8,796 nucleotides of DNA from Ruminococcaceae bacterium UBA1447 (lineage in GTDB: Bacteria; Bacillota; Clostridia; Oscillospirales; Acutalibacteraceae). The position numbers and the translations under genes were made by a program. Under the pieces are notes generated by a model. That model did not search any database, was not told the DNA's origin, and saw only the letters and a list, made by a program, of their open reading frames with translations. Shown here in pieces: positions 1-6,791 of this stretch (positions within the stretch are counted from its first letter, which is position 1; the number at the start of each line of letters is the position of its first letter). Location: positions 4,800 through 13,595 of the forward strand of contig DCTF01000046.1 of the NCBI GenBank assembly GCA_002329225.1, written 5' to 3'.

Positions 1-2
1 GC

Positions 3-125
3 CGGATTGTTTTCAGAATATTTGAGAAGAACGGTACGGTGTTTTCTTTCTATTCCGTAACAACGGGTAAAGATACCGATGTTGCTGAAGCGGATAAGAT
101 TATAGAATCAATAATTTTCAAGTAA
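3..125 (+). CDS. C-terminal end of an unrecognised protein (5' end outside window)
   Basis: An open frame runs in from the left edge and stops at TAA 123-125. It encodes about 40 residues ending in ADKIIESIIFK. The short beta-strand-like stretch (RIVFRIFEKNGTVFSFYSV) followed by an acidic linker and a final amphipathic helix is the kind of ending seen in small secreted or lipoprotein-like domains such as PsbP-type folds, but the fragment is too short to assign. The frame has no internal stop and the mreB Shine-Dalgarno site follows only about 10 bases after its end, so it is probably the last codons of a real gene, possibly cotranscribed with mreB. It shows no resemblance to RadC, which often precedes mreB in Firmicutes. 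No terminator is visible between it and mreB. Confidence 0.55.
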   Translation, partial: RIVFRIFEKNGTVFSFYSVTTGKDTDVAEADKIIESIIFK

Positions 126-149
126 AGTTCTTGAAAGGGGTATAAATTA

Positions 150-1166
150 ATGTTGTTTTCTCAGGATGTAGGTATTGACTTGGGTACCGCCAACACACTG
201 GTGTTTATTAAGGGTAAAGGTATTGTCTCCAGAGAGCCTTCGGTGGTGGCCGTTGACCAACGCTCCAACCCGCCCAAGGTTGTTGCCGTGGGGGCGGAAG
301 CCAAAGAGATGATAGGCAGAACTCCCGGTTCCATCACTGCAGTACGCCCGTTGAAAGACGGTGTAATTGCGGACTTTGAAATTACATCGGATATGCTTAA
401 GGCATTTATTAAGCGGGCCAGCAGCAGTTCACCTTTTATGCGTACCCGTGTTATGATTTGTATTCCTTCCGGTGTTACGGAAGTCGAACGCCGGGCGGTT
501 TACGATGCCGCAAAAAGTGCAGGTGCCAAGTATGTAAGCCTTATTGAAGAACCTATGGCGGCCGCCATAGGTGCGGGGCTTGCCGTGAGTGAGGCTATCG
601 GCAGTATGGTGGTGGATATAGGCGGCGGCACCTCTGAAGTGGCGGTAATCTCCCTCGGCGACGTGGTTACCTCCCGTTCGGTGCGTTTTGCGGGAGACAA
701 CTTTGATGAGGCCATAATTGCCTATATAAAGAAAAAATATAACCTTCTTATCGGTGAGAGAACTGCGGAAGATATTAAGATTACGATCGGTTCCGCTTAT
801 CCTTATGAGGGGGAGGGCGCCATGAATATTAAGGGACGCAACCTCATGGACGGTCTGCCCAAAAACATAGAGGTGTCTTCGGAAGAAATTCGTGAGGCGC
901 TTTCCGACCCGGTTAATCAGATTTTAGACGCCATTCGCGCCACGTTGGAAAAAACTCCTCCCGAATTGGCGGCTGACATTATAGACAAAGGGATTATGCT
1001 TACCGGCGGCGGAGCTCTGCTTCGCGGGATAGATAAACTGATTTCTGCTGAAACCAAAATCCCCGTTCTTATAGCGGAAAAGCCTCTGGACTGTGTAGTT
1101 GACGGAACCGGAATATGTCTGGAAAGCGATGTTCTTAACAAACTCGGTACAAAGGGATATAGTTAA
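150..1166 (+). CDS. mreB: Rod-shape-determining actin homologue MreB
   Basis: MreB is a bacterial actin that forms membrane-bound filaments and orients the side-wall peptidoglycan synthesis machinery. The 338-residue product has the family's usual length and the full set of actin-fold motifs: phosphate-1 loop DLGTANT (10-16), connect-1 region [14 protein letters not shown] (104-117), [11 protein letters not shown] (133-143), phosphate-2 loop DIGGGTSEV (156-164), and adenosine motif [13 protein letters not shown] (281-293). The N-terminus is short and partly hydrophobic ([12 protein letters not shown]), as expected for membrane contact. The ATG at 150 is preceded by AAAGGGG (134-140) at good spacing and sits where MreB proteins normally begin. 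It leads mreC by 41 bases, with no terminator between them. It could equally be named as an Mbl/MreBH paralogue, but its place at the head of mreCD supports MreB. A 22-bp perfect palindrome lies in the codons of the EPMAAAIG motif. Confidence 0.97.
   Translation: MLFSQDVGIDLGTANTLVFIKGKGIVSREPSVVAVDQRSNPPKVVAVGAEAKEMIGRTPGSITAVRPLKDGVIADFEITSDMLKAFIKRASSSSPFMRTRVMICIPSGVTEVERRAVYDAAKSAGAKYVSLIEEPMAAAIGAGLAVSEAIGSMVVDIGGGTSEVAVISLGDVVTSRSVRFAGDNFDEAIIAYIKKKYNLLIGERTAEDIKITIGSAYPYEGEGAMNIKGRNLMDGLPKNIEVSSEEIREALSDPVNQILDAIRATLEKTPPELAADIIDKGIMLTGGGALLRGIDKLISAETKIPVLIAEKPLDCVVDGTGICLESDVLNKLGTKGYS
551..572. repeat. 22-bp perfect palindrome inside mreB
   Basis: Positions 551-572 form a perfect, loop-free inverted repeat with half-site ACCTATGGCGG and centre between 561 and 562. 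It contains the octamer GCGGCCGC. It covers the third base of Glu134 through the codon of Gly141 in the conserved MreB motif [10 protein letters not shown]. The conserved residues already force part of the symmetry (CCTAT against ATAGG; GCN alanine codons), so this may be a by-product of codon choice rather than a binding site. The symmetry itself is certain; a function is not shown. Confidence 0.6.
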
Positions 1167-1207
1167 ACAAACGTATTTTGCCGTAATTTCAGATAAGGGA
1201 AATTTGA

Positions 1208-2071
1208 ATGTTCCGTTTTTTTAAAAGCATCGGGTTTAAGATTTTTTTGGGGCTCACTGCGGCGCTTTTGGCGGGCGCGGAAACGGCTGCTCTCTTAAAC
1301 AATAATTCGGCACCGCAAACCTCTGCGGCAGGGCTGATTTTCGGTCCCTTGCAGAGGTTTTCCTCATATATGGCGGATGGCCTGTCCGATTTTTCCGTAT
1401 ACTTTAAATCCTCCGCCGTACTCAGTGAAGAAAATGAGGAACTCAAAAAGGAGATTGCCCGACTTACCGATGAACTGGTGGATTACGAGCAGTCAAAAAA
1501 CAAGCTTACCCTTTACGAGAAGTTTTTGGATGTGAAAGAAGAAAATCCCTCTTTTAAATTTGCCGCCGCTCCGGTAATTGCCAGGGATCCGGGGGACAAG
1601 TTTTTCGGTTTTACCGCCGGTAGGGGTTCCATACACGGTATAAGTGTTGATGACCCGGTTATTTACGGCAAATACTTGGTGGGTGTCGTTACCTCTGTCA
1701 TGCCCACTCAGTGCAAAGTCAGTACTCTGCTCAATCCGGCAGTCAATGTCAGTGCTTTTGAAATAAGCACCCGGGAAAGCGGCTTTGTAACCACCACTCC
1801 CGAACTTTCCGAAAAAGGCCTGTGCCGTCTTCCGGGTTTGGAAAGAACAACTGCCATTGTGCCCGGTTCCGTGGTGGTTACCTCCGGAATCGGCGGAATT
1901 TATCCCCGAAACCTTATAATCGGCACAGTTGACGAAATTGCAAATGATATTACCGACATTTCATCCTTTGCGGTTATAAAACCCGGTGTGGATCCTACTC
2001 AGCTGCAGGACGTGTTTATTATTACTTCCTTTGAGGGACAGGTCGGCTCTGATGAAGGGCAGGGTCAATGA
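1208..2071 (+). CDS. mreC: Cell-shape protein MreC
   Basis: MreC is a bitopic membrane protein whose outer domain links MreB filaments to PBP2 and activates elongation. The 287-residue product shows the expected order: a short basic cytoplasmic start (MFRFFKSIGFK), one membrane segment (about 11-30), a charged coiled-coil helix (about 68-108, EENEELKKEIARLTDEL), and a two-lobed beta domain (about 118-275) carrying the family signature around GSVVVTSGIGGIYPRNLIIG (220-239). The tail is short and acidic (GSDEGQGQ). The start at 1208 follows AAGGGA (1195-1200) by seven bases. It overlaps mreD by four bases (ATGA), which suggests translational coupling. The length is ordinary for Firmicutes. No oddity is visible. 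Confidence 0.94.
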   Translation: MFRFFKSIGFKIFLGLTAALLAGAETAALLNNNSAPQTSAAGLIFGPLQRFSSYMADGLSDFSVYFKSSAVLSEENEELKKEIARLTDELVDYEQSKNKLTLYEKFLDVKEENPSFKFAAAPVIARDPGDKFFGFTAGRGSIHGISVDDPVIYGKYLVGVVTSVMPTQCKVSTLLNPAVNVSAFEISTRESGFVTTTPELSEKGLCRLPGLERTTAIVPGSVVVTSGIGGIYPRNLIIGTVDEIANDITDISSFAVIKPGVDPTQLQDVFIITSFEGQVGSDEGQGQ

Positions 2072-2586
2072 TGGCGTTGAGTGCTGATAATAAACGGATA
2101 TACATTCGCCGTGCCGTTTTTGCACTGCTTTTGTTGGCGACTGCCGTAATTCAAAACACCAAGGGCTTTTTGCCCGAACCTTTTGGAGTAAGAGCTTTTC
2201 CTCTTATTCCTCTTACAGTGTGCTTAGGGATGCATGAAAGGGATGTGCCCGGTCTTTTTTTCGGGCTGGGTGCCGGTCTAATTTGGGACGCTTTTTCCGC
2301 CGCTCCCCACGGGTACTATGCTTTTTTACTTATGAGTGCGGGCTTTTTAAGCGGCGCTCTTATAGCTACGGTTATGCGCAATAACATAATGACGGCTCTG
2401 CTTCTTACCGTTACATCGAGTTTTGCCGTTGTAACCCTCAACTGGCTTATCACCTATGTGTTTAACGGCTATGGGGGGGCGGGTATGGCTTACCTGACTT
2501 TCTATCTGCCTTCTTTCGCTTATACTCTGTTATTTTTACCGTTATGCTTTTATGCGGTTCGGGTTATAAAGAACAAGCTTATTTAA
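2068..2586 (+). CDS. mreD: Rod-shape-determining membrane protein MreD
   Basis: MreD is a small integral membrane partner of MreC in the elongasome. The 172-residue product is almost entirely hydrophobic, with about six membrane segments (roughly 15-29, 41-55, 61-76, 82-101, 106-131 and 141-166). It carries the family-style glycine-rich turn GLGAGLIWDAF (66-76) followed by a small-residue segment (HGYYAFLLMSAGFLSGALIA). Two ATG codons stand in tandem at 2068 and 2071. The first overlaps the mreC stop as ATGA and lies 8 bases from GAAGGG (2054-2059), so it was chosen, though the second is equally placed for initiation. Sequence identity in this family is always low, so the assignment rests on topology, the motif and position directly after mreC. 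Confidence 0.92.
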   Translation: MMALSADNKRIYIRRAVFALLLLATAVIQNTKGFLPEPFGVRAFPLIPLTVCLGMHERDVPGLFFGLGAGLIWDAFSAAPHGYYAFLLMSAGFLSGALIATVMRNNIMTALLLTVTSSFAVVTLNWLITYVFNGYGGAGMAYLTFYLPSFAYTLLFLPLCFYAVRVIKNKLI

Positions 2587-2608
2587 AGCTTTGGCATAAA
2601 GTGATTAT

Positions 2609-4648
2609 ATGAGAGAAAAAAAGAAAAACATAAGAGAAATATTAACATGGCTTGCCGTGGTTGCCGTTTTTTCAGCTTTTGCCGGCCAACTGGTTAAACT
2701 TCAACTTGTTGAAGGCGAGGCGTTTGCCTCAAAGGTTAATTCTGCTGTGGAAAAAACTGTTTCCATAAGAGCGGCTCGAGGTGAAATTTTAGACCGCAAC
2801 GGCTTCCCCTTGGTTACAAACCGGCAAGGGAATTCCGTCGTTTTTGAAAGTGCTCTTTTTCCTCCCGCCTCCTCTATGGACGAAAGGGTAAAAGTTATTG
2901 ACTCTCTGATAACACTGTTTGATTCCCGGCAGATCCCCTGGTTTGACAATCTTCCCCTTGAGTTTGACGAGGAGGGGAAGATTGTTTTTGCGGAAAAAAG
3001 AGAGAGTGAAATCGCTCAGATGAAGAGCCGCGATATGCTCAACCTTAATGACTATGCCACGGCGCAAAACTGTATGGAGGCCCTTGCGGAACGGTATCAC
3101 CTTAAAGACTACGAGCCCGTTCAGGCACGAAAAATAGCATCCGTATGCTATGAGATGAAAAGACAGGTTTTTTCAATCAGCAATCCTTATACCTTTGCTG
3201 AAGATGTTCCGGGAGATCTTGTCGCCTACATAAAAGAAAACAGTGCCTTCTACAAAGGTGTGGAAGTTGAGATAGTTCCCTATCGGGTTTATACGGACGG
3301 GACTATTGCTCCCCATATTTTGGGTATGACCGGCGCTATAAATGCCGAGGAATATAAGCAGCGTAAAGACAAGGGCTATAAAATAAATGATGTTATCGGC
3401 AAAAACGGTATTGAAAGCGCAATGGAAGAAGAACTGCGGGGAACCGACGGTGCAAAAAAAGTTATAATTGCCCGTGACGGCAAGGTTGAAACGGAAATCG
3501 TCCGTCCGCCGGAGCCCGGAAGAACGGTTATCCTTACCATAGACAAGGACCTTCAAATCCTGACACAGGAATCCCTGGAAAGAGCACTTAAGGCTGAAAA
3601 GACGCCGGTCCCCTCGGCGGGTGCAGTGGTGGTTATGAACTGCAGAACAGGAGAAATTCTTGCTTCCGCCTCCTACCCGACTTATGATATTTCGACTTAT
3701 AACAAAAACTATAAGCAACTTTCTACCGCCCCTGCCGCCCCTTTGTGGAACCGTGCCTTGCTCAGTACATATGAAGTCGGTTCCACCATGAAGCCCTCCG
3801 TAGCCATTGCAGGATTGGAGGAGGGACTAATAACAAAGAACTCAACAAAGTACTGTAGCGGAGTTTACAATTATGCGGGCAGAAATTTTAAATGCGAGCA
3901 ATATCACCGAAACCGTAATCTGAATGTTGTCTATGCGATAAAAGATTCCTGCAACGTGTTTTTCTATGATTTAGGCAGACAGCTTGGTATTACATTGCTA
4001 AATCAATACCGCACAATGCTTGGCTTCGGACAAAAAACCGGAGTGGAACTCAATGAGGCGGCCGGTAATCTGGACAGCCCTGAATACCGGGCCTCAAAAA
4101 ATCAGGTCTGGCAGGACGGGTTTACAATTCAGTCGGCAATCGGCCAGGCAAACAACCTTTGCACCCCTTTACAGCTGACAAACTATTGCGCAACTATAGC
4201 AAACGGAGGTACACTTTATCAGCCCCACTTTGTTAAAAGTGTACGCAGTGCGGACTACAGCGAGACATATCTGGAAAAAACTACCGTAGTTAAGTGGGAG
4301 ACCGGGATAAGCAAGTCCACCATGGACATAGTCAAAGAAGGGATGCTGCTTGTAGGTACCGAAGGTTACAGCCGTGCCGCTTTTGCCAACTTGCCGGTTA
4401 AGGCGGCATCCAAAACGGGAACATCTCAGGTTGTCAGAGAAATTAACGGCAGTTTCAGGCAAATTAATAACGGTATACTTATCAGTTATGCGCCGGGCGA
4501 AGCTCCCGAGTTAGCCGTAGCAATTATAGCTGAAGGCTTCCCGAGCGGAGCAAGGCTCAGTAAAGTGGCTGCCGATATTTATGACTACTATTTTTCAAAT
4601 ACTGAAAAGCTTCAAGTTCCTCAGCGTGAAAATATTTTGCTTGGCTGA
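2609..4648 (+). CDS. mrdA: Class B penicillin-binding protein 2 (elongation transpeptidase)
   Basis: This is a peptidoglycan D,D-transpeptidase that cross-links new wall strands outside the membrane, here almost certainly with MreBCD. The 679-residue product has a basic start, one membrane anchor (about 11-28), and the PBP-dimer domain opening with RGEILDRNGFPLV (57-69). The transpeptidase domain begins near 335. The three catalytic motifs are intact: STMK with nucleophile Ser392 and Lys395, SCN at 447-449, and KTGTS at 602-606. No PASTA repeats follow, which argues against SpoVD or a PASTA-bearing FtsI. The residue before the GSTMK glycine is Val, where Pro is common in this family. The start has only a weak ribosome site (AAAGTGA, 2598-2604) 22 bases after mreD, but the N-terminal anchor fits. 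Residues 113-127 are encoded by a strong DNA hairpin. RodA, its usual glycosyltransferase partner, is not in the window. A division-type PBP is the main alternative. Confidence 0.93.
   Translation: MREKKKNIREILTWLAVVAVFSAFAGQLVKLQLVEGEAFASKVNSAVEKTVSIRAARGEILDRNGFPLVTNRQGNSVVFESALFPPASSMDERVKVIDSLITLFDSRQIPWFDNLPLEFDEEGKIVFAEKRESEIAQMKSRDMLNLNDYATAQNCMEALAERYHLKDYEPVQARKIASVCYEMKRQVFSISNPYTFAEDVPGDLVAYIKENSAFYKGVEVEIVPYRVYTDGTIAPHILGMTGAINAEEYKQRKDKGYKINDVIGKNGIESAMEEELRGTDGAKKVIIARDGKVETEIVRPPEPGRTVILTIDKDLQILTQESLERALKAEKTPVPSAGAVVVMNCRTGEILASASYPTYDISTYNKNYKQLSTAPAAPLWNRALLSTYEVGSTMKPSVAIAGLEEGLITKNSTKYCSGVYNYAGRNFKCEQYHRNRNLNVVYAIKDSCNVFFYDLGRQLGITLLNQYRTMLGFGQKTGVELNEAAGNLDSPEYRASKNQVWQDGFTIQSAIGQANNLCTPLQLTNYCATIANGGTLYQPHFVKSVRSADYSETYLEKTTVVKWETGISKSTMDIVKEGMLLVGTEGYSRAAFANLPVKAASKTGTSQVVREINGSFRQINNGILISYAPGEAPELAVAIIAEGFPSGARLSKVAADIYDYYFSNTEKLQVPQRENILLG
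2946..2989 (+). other. 13-bp perfect hairpin plus T run inside mrdA (terminator-like)
   Basis: Bases 2946-2958 (ACAATCTTCCCCT) are the exact reverse complement of 2973-2985, giving a 13-bp uninterrupted stem around a 14-base loop. It is followed directly by TTTTT (2985-2989, the first T pairing in the stem). This has the form of an intrinsic terminator on the + strand, but it lies wholly within the coding sequence (Asp113-Phe127 of the PBP2 homologue), where translating ribosomes would normally keep the RNA open. The loop is longer and the T run shorter than in strong terminators. The structure is plain in the sequence; a role as an attenuator, RNA-stability element or polarity site is inference. 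Confidence 0.45.
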
Positions 4649-4673
4649 TTGTCCATAGAAAGGGGAAGGCGGA

Positions 4674-5399
4674 ATGGCAAAAAAAATAGTTATCGCTTCC
4701 GGTAAGGGCGGTGTAGGTAAATCCACTGTTACAGCGGGTTTGTCAACTGCCTTGTCTGCCCTTGGTAAAAAGGTTTTGGCGATTGACTGTGATATCGGCC
4801 TAAAAAGTTTGGACCTTATGTTGGGCGTGCGGGAAAAGGTCGTTTTTAACTGGGGCGACCTTATTTTATACCGTTGCAAACCGGAACAAGCTATAGTGCA
4901 AACAGAATTCGGGCCCGTATTGCTTGCCGCTCCGATGAACTATAATATTATGTATACCAGAGAAAACTTCAGGGAGTTGCTGAAAACTTTTAACGAACAT
5001 TTTGATTATATTCTTACCGACTCCCCTGCCGGCATTTCCGGCGGTTTTCGGCTTGCCGCAGGTACGGCGGATTCAGGGATTATTGTAGCAACCCCCGACG
5101 AGGTTTGTGTGCGGGGGAGCGCCGTTGCAACAGACGAAATGATTGATTTGGGGATAACCGAACCGAGGCTTATTATTAACCGCTTTATCAAAAAGTCGGT
5201 TGTTAAAGATAAGCTTCTTAACATTGATGAGGTAATAGACGCTGTCGGGGCACAACTCATAGGCGTTGTGCCTGAAGACGAGGAAATTGCTTCCTGTGCA
5301 ACAAAAGGTTTACCGTTCCCCGCCGACACTGCTGCCGCTTTGGCGTTTAACCGTATAGCCTTGCGGCTGGAGGGTGAGAACCAACCCTTAAAACTTTAA
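4674..5399 (+). CDS. minD: MinD-family ATPase, short form lacking an obvious membrane-targeting helix
   Basis: This is a P-loop ATPase of the MinD/ParA (SIMIBI) class; canonical MinD dimerises on the membrane with ATP and recruits MinC to block division away from midcell. The 241-residue product has the deviant Walker A motif GKGGVGKST (10-18; signature Lys11, Lys16), the MinD-type switch CDIGLKSLDLMLG (39-51), and Walker B with DSPAG (116-120). These favour MinD over ParA or FlhG. E. coli and B. subtilis MinD have about 268-270 residues and end in a basic amphipathic helix; this protein stops at EGENQPLKL with no such helix. The ATG at 4674 has a strong AGGGGAAGG site (4661-4669). No minC precedes it and no minE follows: mnmE starts 17 bases later. 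It may be a degenerate or repurposed Min protein tied to the elongasome. Fold assignment is secure; the cellular role is not. Confidence 0.85.
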   Translation: MAKKIVIASGKGGVGKSTVTAGLSTALSALGKKVLAIDCDIGLKSLDLMLGVREKVVFNWGDLILYRCKPEQAIVQTEFGPVLLAAPMNYNIMYTRENFRELLKTFNEHFDYILTDSPAGISGGFRLAAGTADSGIIVATPDEVCVRGSAVATDEMIDLGITEPRLIINRFIKKSVVKDKLLNIDEVIDAVGAQLIGVVPEDEEIASCATKGLPFPADTAAALAFNRIALRLEGENQPLKL

Positions 5400-5416
5400 A
5401 TTGCGGAGGTAAAAAA

Positions 5417-6787
5417 ATGAGCGACTCCCGAACAATAGCCGCAATTGCCACTGCGCAAGCGCCCGGTGGAATAGGTATTGTTCGCTTGTCCGGGCCTAAT
5501 GCTCTGCAAATTGCGGGTAAGGTGTTCAGTGCTGCGAGCGCAGCCAAGTTAATAAAATCCCCCGGCTACCGTGCCCACTTCGGCAAGGTAGTCAAAGGGG
5601 AGGAAACGGTTGACGAGGCTGTTTGCCTCGTTTTTCGTGCTCCTCACAGTTATACCGGGGAAGACACGGCGGAGATTTATTGCCACGGCGGCCTTTATGT
5701 GACCGGCAAGGTGCTCCAAACCGTGCTGGAGGCCGGTGCGCAGCCTGCCGAAGCCGGAGAGTTTACCAAACGTGCTTTTTTGAACGGAAAACTCAGCCTC
5801 GACCGTGCGGAGGCGGTTATGTCTTTGGTGGAAGCCCAGGGCGAACAGGCGGCGCGTGCGGCTTTGAGCGCCCTTGAAGGAAATCTGGCAAAAAAAATCA
5901 AAGAAGAAACCTCTTTGTTAATAAAGGCGGTTGCCGGAATTTCCGCAAAGATAGACTTCCCCGATGACGAGGTGGAGCAGATAGCCGATGAGGAACTTCT
6001 GAGCATCTTGCGGGGCGTAAGTGAACGGCTGAAAAAACTGTTGGAAACATTTGATGCGGGGCAGGTAATAACCCGAGGGGCAAAAACCGTAATAGCCGGA
6101 CGCCCTAATGTAGGCAAATCAACGCTTATGAACCTGCTCACAGGTTATGAACGGTCAATTGTAACCGAGTACCCGGGTACCACAAGGGATGTCATAGAAG
6201 AAACAATAACCCTTGGCGGTTTAACCCTTCGCCTTGCGGATACCGCCGGACTGCGTGAGACGGACGACCCCGTGGAGGGCATAGGCGTTGAGCTGGCATT
6301 AAAGAAGATAAAAAATGCGGACCTTGTGCTGGCGGTTTTTGACGGCTCGGATGTATTGACGGCGGAGGACAAAATTTTATTGGAAGCCTGTGCGGGCAAA
6401 CCCTCTATTGCGATAATCAACAAAACCGACCTTCCCCGCACCCTTGATAAAGAGTATATAGCCGGTATTTCCGATGAAGTAGTGGAAATTTCCGCAGCAC
6501 AGGGAGAGGGTGTTGAAACCCTGGCCGGGGCGGTATCTCGGGCCTTGGGTGTTGACGGGTTTGATCCGTCTTCGGCAATGCTTGCCAATGCCAGGCAGCG
6601 TAACTGTTGTGTAAATGCCGTGACTTTGACAGATGAAGCAATTTCAGGTCTCGAAAGCGGACTGACTTTGGATGCCGTGCAGATTTCTTGTGAAGAAGCG
6701 GCTGACTGTTTGTTGGAACTTACCGGAGAAAAAGCAATGTCTGCGGTGGTGGACGAGATATTCAGCTCTTTTTGTGTAGGGAAGTAG
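5417..6787 (+). CDS. mnmE: tRNA uridine-5-carboxymethylaminomethyl modification GTPase MnmE
   Basis: MnmE (TrmE, ThdF) is a K+-activated GTPase that, with MnmG, uses methylene-tetrahydrofolate to build the cmnm5/nm5 group on wobble U34 of tRNAs. The 456-residue product is full length. The N-terminal folate-binding domain begins TIAAIATAQAPGGIGIVRLS (6-25) and includes HSYTGEDTAEIYCHGG (77-92). The inserted G domain carries G1 GRPNVGKST (228-236), G2 GTTRD (254-258), G3 DTAGLRE (275-281) and G4 NKTD (335-338). The last four residues are the family's CVGK ending, with catalytic Cys453. The start has an excellent GGAGGT site (5405-5410). mnmG begins four bases after the stop, fitting equal production of the two subunits. 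A small terminator-like hairpin lies at 5613-5635. In many Firmicutes jag precedes this gene; here a MinD-family gene does. Confidence 0.98.
   Translation: MSDSRTIAAIATAQAPGGIGIVRLSGPNALQIAGKVFSAASAAKLIKSPGYRAHFGKVVKGEETVDEAVCLVFRAPHSYTGEDTAEIYCHGGLYVTGKVLQTVLEAGAQPAEAGEFTKRAFLNGKLSLDRAEAVMSLVEAQGEQAARAALSALEGNLAKKIKEETSLLIKAVAGISAKIDFPDDEVEQIADEELLSILRGVSERLKKLLETFDAGQVITRGAKTVIAGRPNVGKSTLMNLLTGYERSIVTEYPGTTRDVIEETITLGGLTLRLADTAGLRETDDPVEGIGVELALKKIKNADLVLAVFDGSDVLTAEDKILLEACAGKPSIAIINKTDLPRTLDKEYIAGISDEVVEISAAQGEGVETLAGAVSRALGVDGFDPSSAMLANARQRNCCVNAVTLTDEAISGLESGLTLDAVQISCEEAADCLLELTGEKAMSAVVDEIFSSFCVGK
5613..5635 (+). other. Short terminator-like hairpin inside mnmE
   Basis: ACGAGGC (5613-5619) pairs perfectly with GCCTCGT (5625-5631) around a five-base loop TGTTT, and the right arm runs into TTTTT (5631-5635). 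This is the shape of a minimal intrinsic terminator, but it lies in the codons of the conserved DEAVCLVF segment of MnmE. A 7-bp stem and five T residues can arise by chance, so function is doubtful. Confidence 0.25.
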
Positions 6788-6791
6788 AAGA

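Noticed and set aside
82..148. Possible promoter for mreB (TTGCTG with TATAGA, or TATAAA at 141-146)
   Set aside because: The first pair is only 13 bases apart, and the TATAAA abuts the start codon so that transcription would begin inside mreB. Neither is convincing.
2575..2591. AAGCTT inverted repeat between mreD and the PBP2 gene
   Set aside because: Only a 6-bp AT-rich stem with no T run after it; not a credible terminator.
3173..3718. Antisense open frame of about 180 codons opposite the PBP2 gene
   Set aside because: It lies wholly within a well-supported gene, has no recognisable motif and low-complexity, cysteine- and phenylalanine-rich content typical of a shadow frame.
5249..5272. 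8-bp inverted repeat GGCACAAC/GTTGTGCC inside minD
   Set aside because: A perfect stem, but with an 8-base loop, no T run and ordinary coding content; no function can be supported.
6169..6180. 12-bp palindrome GTACCCGGGTAC in mnmE, considered as a Noc-type site because of its CCCGGG core
   Set aside because: The flanks do not match the Noc site (ATTTCCCGGGAAAT), and the bases encode the conserved YPGT of the G2 region.
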